DNA from: Clostridia bacterium
GTDB taxonomy: Bacteria > Bacillota > Clostridia > Christensenellales > Aristaeellaceae
Length of the DNA stretch: 64,000 nucleotides
Assembly: GCA_017552615.1 (NCBI GenBank)
Contig: JAFZPI010000048.1
Location: 1 to 64,000 of the forward strand
Direction of reading: 5' to 3'
In this document: piece after piece, positions 32,290 to 41,700 of the stretch
Layout: every line of letters starts with the position of its first letter
Position numbering within the stretch: position 1 is the stretch's first letter
Notes under the pieces: model-generated
The model's input: only the letters and a program-made list of their open reading frames with translations
Database searches by the model: none
What the model was told of the DNA's origin: nothing
Position numbers and translations under genes: made by a program

Positions 32290-33612
32290 TCAACTGTGGA
32301 GCGCCCGGATCTGGCGGTTGGTGCGGAGCTTGCGCAGGGCTTTGGCCTCGATCTGGCGGATGCGCTCGCGGGTGACGTGGAATTTCTCGCCGACTTCTTC
32401 AAGAGTGTAGGAGCGTCCGCCGTCCAGGCCGTAGCGGAGGATCAGGACTTTCTTCTCGCGCTCGGTCAGGGTGTCGAGGACTTCCATCAGCTGTTCGCGC
32501 TGCAGGGTGTAGAAGGCAGCGTCCGCGGGCGCGGGTGCGGTTTCGTCGGGGATGAAGTCGCCGAGGTGGCTGTCCTCTTCCTCGCCGATCGGAGTCTCCA
32601 GGCTCACGGGATCCTGGGCGATCTTGATGATTTCCTGGACGCGCTGTTCGCTGAGGTTCATCACGGTCGCCAGTTCTGCCGTGGTGGGCTCGCGGCCATA
32701 CTCTTGCATCAGCTGGCGGCTGGTGCGGATCAGGCGGTTGATCGTTTCCACCATGTGGACGGGGATGCGGATCGTGCGGGCCTGATCAGCCAGCGCGCGG
32801 GTGATGGACTGGCGGATCCACCAGGTGGCATAGGTCGAAAATTTGAAGCCCTTCGTGTGGTCAAACTTGTCGGCGGCCTTGATCAGGCCCATGTTGCCCT
32901 CCTGGATCAGGTCCAGGTAGAGCATGCCGCGGTTGTTATAGTGACCCGCAATGGAAACGACGAGGCGAAGGTTGGCCTTGATCAGCTGTTCTTTGGCGTG
33001 GGCGCCGTCGGCGACGATGCCCGGCAGGCTTTTCAGCTCGGCCTGGGCTGCCTGGCCCGCTTCGACCACGGCTCTTAATTCGGCTTTCTGCTCGTCGGTG
33101 AGCGTCGCGGCGATGGCTTCGTCCTTGAGCTGATCCCGGGCCGAACGCGCCAGCGCAATCTTCTCCGCCAGCTCGCTGTCCTTGCCCTCCTTGTACTTGC
33201 GCAGGGTCTCAGCGGCGTTGGCACCGGCCTCGATGCGCTTGGCCAGGGAGACCTCTTCCTCCGCGGTCAGCAGGGGGATCTTGCCGATCTCCTTGAGATA
33301 CATGCGGATGGGATCGGACATGTTCACGTCCTCGACCACGGCCGCGGGCTTGGTCTCCCGCATTTCGCTGACCTTGGCGGGGGCGGTGGCAGATTCCTCC
33401 GTGCTCTGCGGCGCGGCCAGGTCGCTCTCGCTGACCACGCGGACGCCGAGTGCCTCCAGCCGGTCGAGGATATTCTCCAGCTGTTCGGGCTCCATCTCGC
33501 TGTCCACGAGCTGATTCATCACGTCGCCGTATGTGACGGCGCCGCCTCTGGTTTTGCTTGTCTCGACCAGGTCATTGAGACGCTGTTCCAGAGAATCTGG
33601 GGTATAAGTCAA
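32290..33612 (-). CDS. rpoD: RNA polymerase housekeeping sigma factor RpoD/SigA
   Basis: A 440-residue sigma-70. Region 1.1-like N-terminus ([20 protein letters not shown]), region 1.2 ([21 protein letters not shown]), region 2 ([30 protein letters not shown] in part), region 3 ([15 protein letters not shown]) and region 4 ([21 protein letters not shown]) are all there. Between 1.2 and 2.1 there is an extra Ala/Glu/Lys-rich helical insert of about 60 residues. The start is TTG at 33612 with GGAGAG upstream; earlier codons overlap dnaG. Intact regions 2.4 and 4.2 agree with the many TTGACA/TATAAT promoters in this window. Confidence 0.96.
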   Translation of the reverse strand: MTYTPDSLEQRLNDLVETSKTRGGAVTYGDVMNQLVDSEMEPEQLENILDRLEALGVRVVSESDLAAPQSTEESATAPAKVSEMRETKPAAVVEDVNMSDPIRMYLKEIGKIPLLTAEEEVSLAKRIEAGANAAETLRKYKEGKDSELAEKIALARSARDQLKDEAIAATLTDEQKAELRAVVEAGQAAQAELKSLPGIVADGAHAKEQLIKANLRLVVSIAGHYNNRGMLYLDLIQEGNMGLIKAADKFDHTKGFKFSTYATWWIRQSITRALADQARTIRIPVHMVETINRLIRTSRQLMQEYGREPTTAELATVMNLSEQRVQEIIKIAQDPVSLETPIGEEEDSHLGDFIPDETAPAPADAAFYTLQREQLMEVLDTLTEREKKVLILRYGLDGGRSYTLEEVGEKFHVTRERIRQIEAKALRKLRTNRQIRALHS

Positions 33613-33634
33613 AGAGGATCTCTCCTTTCGGGTT

Positions 33635-35431
33635 TCAGGACGGAGATGCTGTTCGGGTCTGGCGCTGCTGGGCGGTGAGCCGCTGCAGCTGTTCAAGGGC
33701 GGCCTGTTTTTCCGGGCCGGATGCGGTTGCGATCTGCTGGCGCAGGCTGGCGATCTCCGCGTCGAGGCGGGTGCGGCGGATGGTCTGCTTGCATTCCTCC
33801 GCCATGGTGAGCAATTGGTTCAGGTCTTCGCCGGTCGGGAGCTGCAGGATGCGGCCAAGGCGCCTGCGGTCTTCTTCGGCTTCCTGCTCCTCCATCAGGG
33901 CAACGGGGCTGACCCCACTGTTCAGGGCCACGCATATATCTTTCAACACGGGGTCGTCAAAATCCTCTTGCTTTACAACATCTTTCTGCAACTGTCCGGT
34001 CGCCAGGAGGGCAATGAGCTGCTCCTGGGCGCGCACGGAAGGGTCGGCAGAGAGCTCATCGCGGTTTTCGCGGCGTGGACGGACCGGTTTGGGTGCGGAA
34101 GTGCGGGGAGCGGAACGCCCCGCCTGCTCCATCAGGACCTCGCGGGTGAAGCCGGTCTGGATGCTCAGACGCTGCAGCAGGACTTCGCGTTCCACGGGGT
34201 CCACGTCCGCGAGGATGGGACCCGCTGCCCGGGCCAGTTCGACCCGGGATTCCGGCTTCGAGAGGTCGAAACCCTGCGCCAGGCGCGTAAGCCGGAACGC
34301 GGCGGGGCTCATGGGCGTCAACTGCTCAAAGGCCTCGAGTCCGTCCCGGCGGATGAACTCGTCCGGGTCCAGCTTGTCCGGGAAGATCAGGGCGCGGCAG
34401 GGTACGTTTTCGGCCTCAAGGATCGCAAGACCCTTTTCGATCGCCTTCTGCCCGGCCTCGTCGCCGTCATAGGCCAGGTAGACCTTTGGGGCGAAGCGCT
34501 TGAGAAGACGGGCCTGTTCCGGGGTCAGCGCGGTCCCGAGCGTTGCGCAGACGCCCCGGACCCCGAACTGGGTCAGGGAGACCACGTCCATATATCCTTC
34601 CACGAGGATGACATGGTCCAGGTTTCGCTCTTTGCGGAGGAGATTGGCGGCGTATACCCCGTAGCGCTTGTTGAAGACGGGGGTATCGGCTGTGTTCAGG
34701 TACTTGGGCGGGCTGCCGTCCAGGCTGCGGCCGCCAAAGGCCAGCACGTTTCCGGAGGCGTCGATGATCGGGAAGATCGCACGGCCCCGGAACATGTCCC
34801 GCACGGAGCGCGGAAGGGCGGGCCGGTCCTCTGTCGCGGGTTCCGCCTCATAGACGAGGGTCAGGCCGGCCAGGCGGAGTTCCTCTTCGGTGTAGCCCAT
34901 GTCCCGCAGGTGGCGGGTGAGGACGTCCCGGCCCTCGGGGGAGGCCCCCAGGCCGAAACGCCGGATCACGGCGTCGGAGAGCCCGCGGTTCTTGAGGTAG
35001 TCCAGCATCGGACGCCCGGCCTCGGTGAAGAGCTGTTCGTGGAAGAAGCGGGCGGCCTCGCGGTTGGCGTCCAACAGGCGGCCGCGCTGCTGCCTCCTGC
35101 GCTGATAGTCCGGGTCGTCCTGCATCTGCGGGAGGGTCATATGCACCCGATCCGCGAGCAGGGCCACGGCCTCGTGATAGTCCACGCGCTCGATGTTCAT
35201 GATGAAGTCGATGACGCTGCCGCCGGCCTTGCAGCCGAAGCAGTAGTACATCTGCTTCTCGGGCGTGACACAGAAGGAAGCGGTCTTCTCGCCGTGGAAG
35301 GGGCACAGTCCCCAGTAACTCCGTCCGTTCTTCTTGAGGGGGACATAGGCGGAGACGATCTCCGCAATGTCGGCCCTGGCGCGCAGCTCATCCAGCCACG
35401 CGGCGGGGTAGCGTTTGGACACGGAATGCAC
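33635..35431 (-). CDS. dnaG: DNA primase
   Basis: A 598-residue DnaG, which makes RNA primers for DNA replication. The N-terminal zinc domain has CPFH near residue 43 and CFGC near 64; the TOPRIM core carries [13 protein letters not shown] and [10 protein letters not shown], the acidic metal-binding sites; the C-terminal third is the helical helicase-binding region, here Gln/Ala-rich and ending [10 protein letters not shown]. It lies six bases after dgt and 22 before the rpoD TTG start, the common dnaG-rpoD order. Confidence 0.96.
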   Translation of the reverse strand: MHSVSKRYPAAWLDELRARADIAEIVSAYVPLKKNGRSYWGLCPFHGEKTASFCVTPEKQMYYCFGCKAGGSVIDFIMNIERVDYHEAVALLADRVHMTLPQMQDDPDYQRRRQQRGRLLDANREAARFFHEQLFTEAGRPMLDYLKNRGLSDAVIRRFGLGASPEGRDVLTRHLRDMGYTEEELRLAGLTLVYEAEPATEDRPALPRSVRDMFRGRAIFPIIDASGNVLAFGGRSLDGSPPKYLNTADTPVFNKRYGVYAANLLRKERNLDHVILVEGYMDVVSLTQFGVRGVCATLGTALTPEQARLLKRFAPKVYLAYDGDEAGQKAIEKGLAILEAENVPCRALIFPDKLDPDEFIRRDGLEAFEQLTPMSPAAFRLTRLAQGFDLSKPESRVELARAAGPILADVDPVEREVLLQRLSIQTGFTREVLMEQAGRSAPRTSAPKPVRPRRENRDELSADPSVRAQEQLIALLATGQLQKDVVKQEDFDDPVLKDICVALNSGVSPVALMEEQEAEEDRRRLGRILQLPTGEDLNQLLTMAEECKQTIRRTRLDAEIASLRQQIATASGPEKQAALEQLQRLTAQQRQTRTASPS

Positions 35432-35437
35432 GCCTCC

Positions 35438-36445
35438 TCACTTGATCGCGGGGAATCCTTCGGGCACGAACAGGCGCAGGAACAGCCGGATGGCGTAGCG
35501 GTCGGTCATGCCGGAGAGATAGTCGCACACGCCGCGCTCGGTGCCCTCCTGGTAGCTGATGACCATGAATTCCTCGGGCATTTCGGCGGGGTGGACGCAG
35601 AAGTATTCAAACAGGGTCTTGATCACATGGTCGCAGCGGACTTCCTCGGCGGCGCGCCAGGAATCCCGGTAGACGTGTTCGAACATGAAGTCCCGCAGCG
35701 CATCCATGGCCTGCTCCACCGTGGGGCTCATCTGCAGGGTGTCGGTATCCCGGCTGTGCTCTACGATGTCAAGGATCATGGTATTGATGCGCGCGCTGTG
35801 GGTCTGTCCCAAAACGCGCAGGCAGTCAGAGGGAATCTCGAACGGCCGGAGGATGCCGCCGCGCAAAGCGTCATCCAGGTCGTGGTTCAGGTAGGCGATG
35901 CGGTCGGCGCGGCGCACGCACTGGCCCTCCATCGTCATCGGAAACCCGTTCCCGGAGTGATGCAGGATGCCGTCCCGCACCTCCAGCGTCAAGTTCAGCC
36001 CTTGTCCGTCCCGTTCCAGGCGTTCGACCACCCGGCGGGACTGTTCGTTGTGCCGGAACCCGCCGGCCATCAGCTCGTTCAGCGAGCGCTCCCCGATATG
36101 CCCGAACGGTGTATGTCCAAGGTCGTGACCAAGCGCAATGGCTTCCGTCAGGTCTTCGTTCAGGTCCAGGGAGCGGGCGAGGGTCCGGGCCACCTGCGCG
36201 ACTTCCAGCGTATGGGTCAGCCGGGTGCGGAAGTGGTCGCCCTCCGGGGCGATGTAGACCTGGGTCTTGCCCTGCAACCTCCGGAAAGCCTTACTGTGGA
36301 CGATCCGGTCTCGATCCCGCTGGAAACAGGTGCGGGTTTCGCAGGGGATTTCTTCCCGTTCGCGTCCCCGGCTCCGGGCGGCGGGACAGGCAAAGGCGGA
36401 GAGCCGGCGAGCTTCCCATTGCTCAGTGACCTCGCGGATGCTCAC
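35438..36445 (-). CDS. dgt: dGTPase-like HD-domain phosphohydrolase
   Basis: A 335-residue HD-domain protein of the deoxyguanosinetriphosphate triphosphohydrolase family, which cleaves dNTPs to nucleoside and triphosphate. The opening SKAFRRLQGKTQVY, the HD motif set (TRLTHTLEVAQ, then ALGHDLGHTPFGHIGE) and RIAYLNHDLDDA are diagnostic. The start is placed at the GTG at 36445, because AAGGAGGGG lies before it and inside the longer ATG frame from 36463. It heads the dnaG-rpoD operon; a pair of NrdR-like boxes lies 100-145 bases upstream, which would tie it to dNTP control. Confidence 0.93.
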   Translation of the reverse strand: MSIREVTEQWEARRLSAFACPAARSRGREREEIPCETRTCFQRDRDRIVHSKAFRRLQGKTQVYIAPEGDHFRTRLTHTLEVAQVARTLARSLDLNEDLTEAIALGHDLGHTPFGHIGERSLNELMAGGFRHNEQSRRVVERLERDGQGLNLTLEVRDGILHHSGNGFPMTMEGQCVRRADRIAYLNHDLDDALRGGILRPFEIPSDCLRVLGQTHSARINTMILDIVEHSRDTDTLQMSPTVEQAMDALRDFMFEHVYRDSWRAAEEVRCDHVIKTLFEYFCVHPAEMPEEFMVISYQEGTERGVCDYLSGMTDRYAIRLFLRLFVPEGFPAIK

Positions 36446-36543
36446 GGCGTCCCCTCCTTCCACGGTTTCATCCGATGGGTAGATTTGACATCCCCGGCCA
36501 AAATCCTTTTTTCAGGCCGCAAAAACATGGAACTTCTGCCATC

Positions 36544-36589
36544 GCGCAACATCTTGTAAAAATCCCGGAAAAAACACAATATCTTGTGG
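36544..36589. promoter_or_regulatory. Pair of NrdR-box-like sites between dgt and parA
   Basis: Box 2, ACACAATATCTTGTGG (36574-36589), matches 14 of 16 positions of the NrdR-box consensus acaCwAtATaTwGtgt. Box 1, GCGCAACATCTTGTAA (36544-36559), is weaker but keeps all six most conserved positions. Centres are exactly 30 bp apart, about three helical turns, close to the usual tandem spacing of NrdR boxes. The site lies between divergent dgt and parA. Confidence 0.55.
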
Positions 36590-36606
36590 AAGTTTCCGTC
36601 CGACAC

Positions 36607-36635
36607 TTTACATTATGGCTCATTAACGGTATAAT
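36607..36635 (+). promoter_or_regulatory. Promoter for parA
   Basis: TTTACA at 36607-36612, 17-base spacer, TATAAT at 36630-36635, 41 bases before the ATG. Confidence 0.85.
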
Positions 36636-36676
36636 GCTATCCGTGAATTTCTGTACTTCGGGGAGGAAGGTCGCGC

Positions 36677-37435
36677 ATGGGCAAGATCGTCGCGGTCACC
36701 AATCAGAAGGGCGGCGTGGGGAAAACCACCACAGCCACCAATCTTTCTGCGCTTTTGGGGAGTCTCGGACAGCGGACGCTGATCGTGGATATCGATCCCC
36801 AGGGTAACGCGACGTCGGGCCTGGGCGCTGAGGCCGGCGAAACCAGCGTCTACGAAGCCCTGTTGGGCCGTGCCGCCATGTCCGCCGCGATCTGGCCCAC
36901 GGATTGGCCGGGCCTGGACATTGCTCCCGGTGATATCCGCCTGGCCGGCGCCGAGGTGGAACTTGTCACGGTAGCCCAGCGCGAATACCGCCTGCGCCAG
37001 GTCCTGACAGCCGTGAAAGATCGCTATGATTATATCCTGGTCGACTGCCCACCGTCCCTGGGCCTCCTGACGCTCAACGCCCTGACCGCGGCGGACAGCG
37101 CGCTGATCCCGATCCAGTGTGAGTATTACGCGCTCGAGGGCCTTTCCAGTCTGATGAGCACGATGCGCAGGGTGCAGCATTCCTTCAACCCGAACCTGCG
37201 GATCGAAGGCATCCTCCTGACCATGATGGACGGCCGCACGCGCCTGTCCAGCCAGGTCGCGGAAGAAGTCAAGCGCCACTTCGGCCGCCAGGTCTACGGT
37301 GTGACGATCCCGCGAAGCGTGCGCCTCGGCGAGGCTCCCAGCCACGGCGAGCCCATCCATGTCTACGACCCGAAATCCGCAGGCGCACTGGCCTACGGGG
37401 TGCTGACGAGGGAGTTTCTGGCGCGGAACAAATGA
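36677..37435 (+). CDS. parA: Chromosome partitioning ATPase ParA/Soj
   Basis: A 252-residue ParA/Soj with the deviant Walker A KGGVGKTTTATNL at residues 11-23, VDIDPQGNATSGLG, and VDCPPSLGLLTLNAL as Walker B region. It is a DNA-binding ATPase that, with ParB bound at parS sites, separates chromosome origins; in Bacillus it also modulates DnaA. GGGAGGAAGG precedes the ATG and a good promoter lies upstream. Its partner parB follows after a 108-bp palindromic repeat has been inserted between them. No parS site was noticed in the window. Confidence 0.95.
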   Translation: MGKIVAVTNQKGGVGKTTTATNLSALLGSLGQRTLIVDIDPQGNATSGLGAEAGETSVYEALLGRAAMSAAIWPTDWPGLDIAPGDIRLAGAEVELVTVAQREYRLRQVLTAVKDRYDYILVDCPPSLGLLTLNALTAADSALIPIQCEYYALEGLSSLMSTMRRVQHSFNPNLRIEGILLTMMDGRTRLSSQVAEEVKRHFGRQVYGVTIPRSVRLGEAPSHGEPIHVYDPKSAGALAYGVLTREFLARNK

Positions 37436-37440
37436 ACACG

Positions 37441-37548
37441 AAACCTCATCCACCGCTGCGGCGGTCTACCCTTCCCCTTTCAGGGGAAGGCAGGGATTAG
37501 CGTAATTTTCTCCCCTCGCCTGAAAGAGAGGGGCCGGGGGTGAGGTTT
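37441..37548. repeat. Palindromic intergenic repeat, copy C (between parA and parB)
   Basis: A 108-bp element bounded by AAACCTCA / TGAGGTTT (37441-37448 / 37541-37548), with a 21-bp palindrome (37470-37490, CCTTCCCCT core as in copy A) and a CACCGC-TGC-GGCGGT hairpin. It splits an otherwise normal parAB pair. Confidence 0.8.
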
Positions 37549-37570
37549 TGAAGAAAAGCGAGATGAAAGT

Positions 37571-38425
37571 ATGGCAAAGCATACATCGGCATTGGGCCGT
37601 GGCCTAGACGCGCTGCTGCCCGACCTGATCGAGACTGAGGAAGGCGTCCGCGAGATCGACCTTGGGATCATTGACCCCAACCCGGACCAGCCGCGGAGGG
37701 CATTTCCGGAAGAGAGCATCGAACAGCTGGCAGAATCCATCCGGCAGCAAGGTCTCCTGCAGCCGGTGCTGGTGACCCCAGCCGGAAGCCGCTACCGCCT
37801 GGTGGCCGGGGAGCGCCGCTGGCGGGCTGCCCGGAAAGCCGGGCTGCAGACGATCCCGTGCATTGTCCGGGAGATGAGCCTGCAGGAGCAGATGGAAGCC
37901 GCACTGATCGAGAACCTGCAGCGCGAGGACCTGAACCCCGTGGAGACCGCCATGGGGCTGAAAGCGCTGATGGACGAGACCGGCTGCACCCAGGAAGAAG
38001 CCGCCAAGCGTGTGTCCATGAGCCGACCGGCGGTGGCCAATTATCTCCGCCTGCTGAACTTGCCGGAGCCTGTACAGGACCTGGTTCGCGACGGTTCATT
38101 GTCAGCCGGGCATGCCCGGGTGCTGGCGGGGCTGAAAAGCTTGAAAGAACAGATCGCTCTGGCAGAAGAGACGGTTCGCGAGGGATACAGCGTGCGGCAG
38201 CTTGAAGCGATCGCCAACCGAAAGCGTACGGAGAAACCGGTTCGCAAAGCGCGTACCGTGCTGACGCCGGAGCTGAAACAGCTTGAAAGCAACCTGCGGG
38301 AGCGCATTGGTGTGCGCGCTACGATCACCGGGAATACGGTGCGCGGGCGCGTGACGTTGCAGTACAGCTCGCAGCAGGAACTTGAAGCCATCTGGGATGC
38401 CGTGGAACGCCTGGGCCAGACCTGA
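37571..38425 (+). CDS. parB: ParB/Spo0J partition protein
   Basis: A 284-residue ParB. The N-terminus SALGRGLDALLP is the ParA-contact peptide; the CTPase/ParB core contains GLLQPVLV, RLVAGERRWRAARKAG and ENLQREDLNPVE; a helix-turn-helix (TQEEAAKRVSMSRPAVANYLRLL in part) binds parS; a C-terminal dimerisation region follows. It acts on parS DNA as a sliding clamp. It is separated from parA by a palindromic repeat and lies only 11 bases before a sugar transferase gene, so it seems to lead an operon with surface-glycan genes. Confidence 0.95.
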   Translation: MAKHTSALGRGLDALLPDLIETEEGVREIDLGIIDPNPDQPRRAFPEESIEQLAESIRQQGLLQPVLVTPAGSRYRLVAGERRWRAARKAGLQTIPCIVREMSLQEQMEAALIENLQREDLNPVETAMGLKALMDETGCTQEEAAKRVSMSRPAVANYLRLLNLPEPVQDLVRDGSLSAGHARVLAGLKSLKEQIALAEETVREGYSVRQLEAIANRKRTEKPVRKARTVLTPELKQLESNLRERIGVRATITGNTVRGRVTLQYSSQQELEAIWDAVERLGQT

Positions 38426-38436
38426 CGAAGGGACGA

Positions 38437-39141
38437 ATGCAAATGTCACAGGAGACGCTGCCGCGCTGGGACGGACCGCTGAGCCACCCGTTCTATTCGC
38501 ATGTGGTCAAGCGCGTGCTGGACTTTTTGCTGGCACTGGTTTTGCTTGTACCCGGTGTTCTCCTGATGCTGCCGCTGGCTGTTTGGGTGAAGCTGGACAG
38601 CCCGGGTCCGGTGCTCTATCGCGCACCCCGGGGCGGGTATCACAACAAAACGTTCATGATCATGAAGTTCCGCTCCATGGTGGTGGGTGCCGATAAGACC
38701 GGCGGTACCACGGCCCTGAACGACAGCCGCGTCACCCGGGCTGGCAAAGTCATGCGGCGCTTGAAACTCGACGAATTGCCCCAACTGTTCAATATCCTCA
38801 AGGGTGAGATGTCTTTTGTCGGCCCGCGGCCGGAACTCCTGCTGTACACGATGCAGTACACGAAAGAGCAGGAGTGCATCCTCTGGGTGCGCCCGGGTAT
38901 CACTGACCGATCTTCCATTGTCTATATTGCCCAGGATGAACTTCTTGGCACAGAGAATCCGGTCGAGAACTATGAAAAGTATATTCTTCCGGAGAAGAAT
39001 CGATTGCGCGTGGAATACGCCCTGAACCAATCGTTCGGACTGGACATGCGGCTGTTATTTGAAACTATCGGCGGAGTCTTCGGGAAGGCCAAAACCATGC
39101 AGGCGGAGCACAAAGAACATCAGAGGGAGGGGAGCCGATGA
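38437..39141 (+). CDS. Membrane sugar transferase (undecaprenyl-phosphate glycosyl-1-phosphate transferase type)
   Basis: A 234-residue bacterial sugar transferase. One hydrophobic N-terminal segment (VLDFLLALVLLVPGVLLMLPL, a re-entrant membrane helix in PglC-like enzymes) is followed by the catalytic part with KTFMIMKFRSMVVGAD, RRLKLDELPQLFNILKGEMSFVGPRPE, all family signatures. These enzymes move a sugar-1-phosphate to a polyprenyl phosphate, the first step in making a surface glycan. Start may be 38437 or 38443. It follows parB by 11 bases and its stop overlaps the transketolase N-subunit start (ATGA). Confidence 0.9.
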   Translation: MQMSQETLPRWDGPLSHPFYSHVVKRVLDFLLALVLLVPGVLLMLPLAVWVKLDSPGPVLYRAPRGGYHNKTFMIMKFRSMVVGADKTGGTTALNDSRVTRAGKVMRRLKLDELPQLFNILKGEMSFVGPRPELLLYTMQYTKEQECILWVRPGITDRSSIVYIAQDELLGTENPVENYEKYILPEKNRLRVEYALNQSFGLDMRLLFETIGGVFGKAKTMQAEHKEHQREGSR

Positions 39142-40013
39142 CGGAACTGTCCTATACGGAACGGATCCATGCGGGGTTTCCGCCGGAAGGACCCGACACT
39201 GCGGATCCGAAGGTCCTCGCCTGGCTGATCCGCCGCCACGGACTGGAGATGACGCACCTGAGCCGGGGCAGCCACATCGGCTCGGTGTTTTCCCTGGCGG
39301 AGATCATGGCGGTACTCTATACACGCGTCCTGAATGTCCGCCCGTATGAACCCCGCTGGCCGGAGCGCGACCGGCTGATCCTCTCTAAGGGCCACGCTGG
39401 AGCGGCGGCTTACGCGGCGCTGGCGGAGCGCGGTTTCTTCCCGGTGGAGGAGTTGAAAAACCATTACGCCAACGGTTCTCGCCTCTCCGGGCATGTGAGC
39501 CATAAACGCATCCCCGGGGTGGAAGTCTCGACGGGCTCCCTCGGCCACGGTCTGAGCGTGGGTACCGGTATGGCACTCGGCGCAAAGATGGACGGCTTAT
39601 CCTGGCGCGTCTACACGATTCTCGGCGACGGCGAGTGTGACGAAGGTGCTGTCTGGGAGGCGGCCCTCCAGGCCCGGCAGTACGGACTGGACAATCTCAC
39701 AGCCGTGGTGGACTGGAATCACATGCAGTCCCTGGATTTTTGCGAGAACACGTTGGCGCTTGAACCCTTTGCAGACAAGTGGCGGGCTTTCGGATGGAAT
39801 GTGATCGAAGTGGACGGCCACGACACCGAAGCTCTGACCGCAGCTTTTGAAAAAGCGAAGAATCATAAAGGCAGTCCCAGCGTGATCCTCGCGCACACCG
39901 TGAAAGGCAAAGGTGTGTCCTTCATGGAGAACAATATCCTCTGGCATTACCGCACTCCCCAGGGGGAGGAATACGAAGCCGCGCTTCGGGAACTGGAGGC
40001 GCAGAGGCCATGA
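39138..40013 (+). CDS. Transketolase, N-terminal subunit
   Basis: A 291-residue protein equal to the thiamine-diphosphate-binding half of transketolase. LSKGHAGAAAYAALAERGFF and GSLGHGLSVGTGMALG are family motifs, and GDGECDEGAVWEAALQARQY through VDWNHMQ is the ThDP/Mg2+-binding motif. It overlaps both neighbours by four bases (ATGA), so it is translated together with the sugar transferase and the C-terminal half. A split transketolase can serve the pentose phosphate pathway, but set between a sugar transferase and LicD it may make or modify a glycan sugar. Confidence 0.9.
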   Translation: MTELSYTERIHAGFPPEGPDTADPKVLAWLIRRHGLEMTHLSRGSHIGSVFSLAEIMAVLYTRVLNVRPYEPRWPERDRLILSKGHAGAAAYAALAERGFFPVEELKNHYANGSRLSGHVSHKRIPGVEVSTGSLGHGLSVGTGMALGAKMDGLSWRVYTILGDGECDEGAVWEAALQARQYGLDNLTAVVDWNHMQSLDFCENTLALEPFADKWRAFGWNVIEVDGHDTEALTAAFEKAKNHKGSPSVILAHTVKGKGVSFMENNILWHYRTPQGEEYEAALRELEAQRP

Positions 40014-40936
40014 GAGATGCATTTACGCGCGCCCTGATGCGCGAAGCGGCGACCAATCCGCGCCTGACGCTCATCACCGGCGACTTGGGATTCGGTGTGC
40101 TGAAGCCCTTCTGGGAGACCTATCCGAAGCAATTCATCAACGCGGGTATCGCCGAACAGAGCATGACCGGCATGGCGGCAGGCCTCGCGATGACCGGGCG
40201 CACGGTGCTGACCTATTCGATCGGCAATTTCCCCACCATGCGCTGCCTGGAACAGATCCGCAACGACTGCGCGTATCACGGGGCGAGCGTGAAGATCGTC
40301 TGCGTGGGCGGCGGCTTTGTCTATGGCAGTCTCGGCATGAGCCATCACGCCACGGAGGACATGGCCGTGATGCGCGCTCTGCCCGGACTGATGGTCTTTG
40401 CGCCTGGTGATCCCGCCGAGGTGGAAGCAATCCTGCCCGTGATGCTGCGCATTCCGGGTACCTGCTACCTGCGCCTGGGCCGGGGCGGCGAGCCTACCCT
40501 ACACAAGGAGCCCATCGGGCATTGGACGCTGCCGGAAGCGCTGACCCTGCGCGAGGGCACGGACGTCGCAATTCTCAGCGCGGGCGGGATCCTGACGCAG
40601 ACCATGGAGGCCGCGGAAATCCTGGCCGAAAAGGGCATCTCCGCGAAAATCATCTCTTTCCCCTGTGTCAAACCGATTGACGAGGAGAAGATCAAAGAAC
40701 TTGTTACTCGCTTTCGCCACATTGTCACCGTGGAGGAGCACACGATCGTCGGCGGGTTCGGCTCGGCGGTCTGCGAGGCCGCGGCGGAACTCGGCACGGG
40801 CTGCCGCATCCACCGGATCGGCATGGAGGATGTCTATTCCGCCATCGTGGGTACCCAGCAGTACCTGCGGGAACACTACGAGATGGACGCGAAGAGCATT
40901 GCGGAGCGGACGGAAAAATGGCTGAATCAGCCGTAA
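40010..40936 (+). CDS. Transketolase, C-terminal subunit
   Basis: A 308-residue protein equal to the pyrimidine-binding plus C-terminal domains of transketolase. TLITGDLGFGVLKPF starts the domain, FINAGIAEQSMTGMAAGLA carries the Glu that activates the ThDP cofactor, and GMSHHATEDMAVMRALPG is typical of the transketolase/DXS group. The C-terminal domain starts near TDVAILSAGG. It should pair with the N-subunit encoded immediately before it, overlapping by four bases. Sixteen bases separate it from licD-like. The donor and acceptor sugars are unknown. Confidence 0.9.
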   Translation: MRDAFTRALMREAATNPRLTLITGDLGFGVLKPFWETYPKQFINAGIAEQSMTGMAAGLAMTGRTVLTYSIGNFPTMRCLEQIRNDCAYHGASVKIVCVGGGFVYGSLGMSHHATEDMAVMRALPGLMVFAPGDPAEVEAILPVMLRIPGTCYLRLGRGGEPTLHKEPIGHWTLPEALTLREGTDVAILSAGGILTQTMEAAEILAEKGISAKIISFPCVKPIDEEKIKELVTRFRHIVTVEEHTIVGGFGSAVCEAAAELGTGCRIHRIGMEDVYSAIVGTQQYLREHYEMDAKSIAERTEKWLNQP

Positions 40937-40951
40937 ACTGAGGAGCAGCGT

Positions 40952-41692
40952 ATGGCAGAATTGAACCTTGCGGATATCCACGCGGAACTCTTGGAACAGC
41001 TGCGCGACATCACCGCGGTCTGCACCCGTCATGACATCCCGTACAACATGATGTGCGGGAGCCTTCTTGGCGCGGTGCGGCACCACGGTTTCATCCCCTG
41101 GGACGACGACGTGGACCTGCTGATGACCCGCGAGGCCTTCACACGCTTCCGTGAGGTGTACCCGAAGGAGTGCGACAAGCGTTTCGAGCTGACCTATCTG
41201 AATACGTGGACGCCGCGCGTGATGAACCGTGACCCGGAAAAAGCCGCGGCATTCACCGACCTGTTCATTCTTGACCATGTCCCGCCGGAAGGTTTGAAAC
41301 GAAAGATTTGGTTCCTGCGGCTCCACCTTTTGCAGGGGATGCTGAAGCGCAACACGGATTATTCGAGGTTTAATCTCAAGAACCGGATCCTTCTTCGTGT
41401 CACGCACATCATGGGCCTTCCCTTTACCACCGAGTGGAAGACGAAGCGCTACGAGGCCATCTCCACGAAGTACAAGATGGGTAACGACCTATGCATGTCA
41501 AACGGTGCGTTTGAACTGATGATGCACATCTGGCATCCGGATCAGTTTGAAGAGCTGATCGACGCGGACTTCGAGGGGCAGACAGTGAAGATCCCCGCCA
41601 AATGGGACGAAGTCCTGACGATCCTGTTTGGGCCGGACTACATGACGCCGCCGCCGGAGAACGAAAGAGTTGCAAAGCACCTGGATGTGTGA
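40952..41692 (+). CDS. LicD family phosphotransferase
   Basis: A 246-residue LicD-family protein. The diagnostic stretch CGSLLGAVRHHGFIPWDDDVDL lies near residues 35-56 (nucleotidyltransferase-like GS...DDDVD metal site). LicD proteins attach phosphocholine or other phospho-groups to cell-surface sugars such as teichoic acids or capsules. It closes the sugar transferase-transketolase group and is followed by a palindromic repeat, so it is probably the last gene of that operon. No choline uptake or activation genes are in view, so the transferred group is uncertain. Confidence 0.88.
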   Translation: MAELNLADIHAELLEQLRDITAVCTRHDIPYNMMCGSLLGAVRHHGFIPWDDDVDLLMTREAFTRFREVYPKECDKRFELTYLNTWTPRVMNRDPEKAAAFTDLFILDHVPPEGLKRKIWFLRLHLLQGMLKRNTDYSRFNLKNRILLRVTHIMGLPFTTEWKTKRYEAISTKYKMGNDLCMSNGAFELMMHIWHPDQFEELIDADFEGQTVKIPAKWDEVLTILFGPDYMTPPPENERVAKHLDV

Positions 41693-41700
41693 GGCCGAGC

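Noticed and set aside
33815..36559. 914-codon open frame antisense to dnaG and dgt
   Set aside because: Product is a low-complexity Gly/Val/His/Asp-rich shadow sequence with no recognisable domain; both opposite genes are well-known families.
36446..38436. parS site near parAB
   Set aside because: No sequence close to TGTTTCACGTGAAACA was noticed; only the NrdR-like boxes and the palindromic repeat are present.
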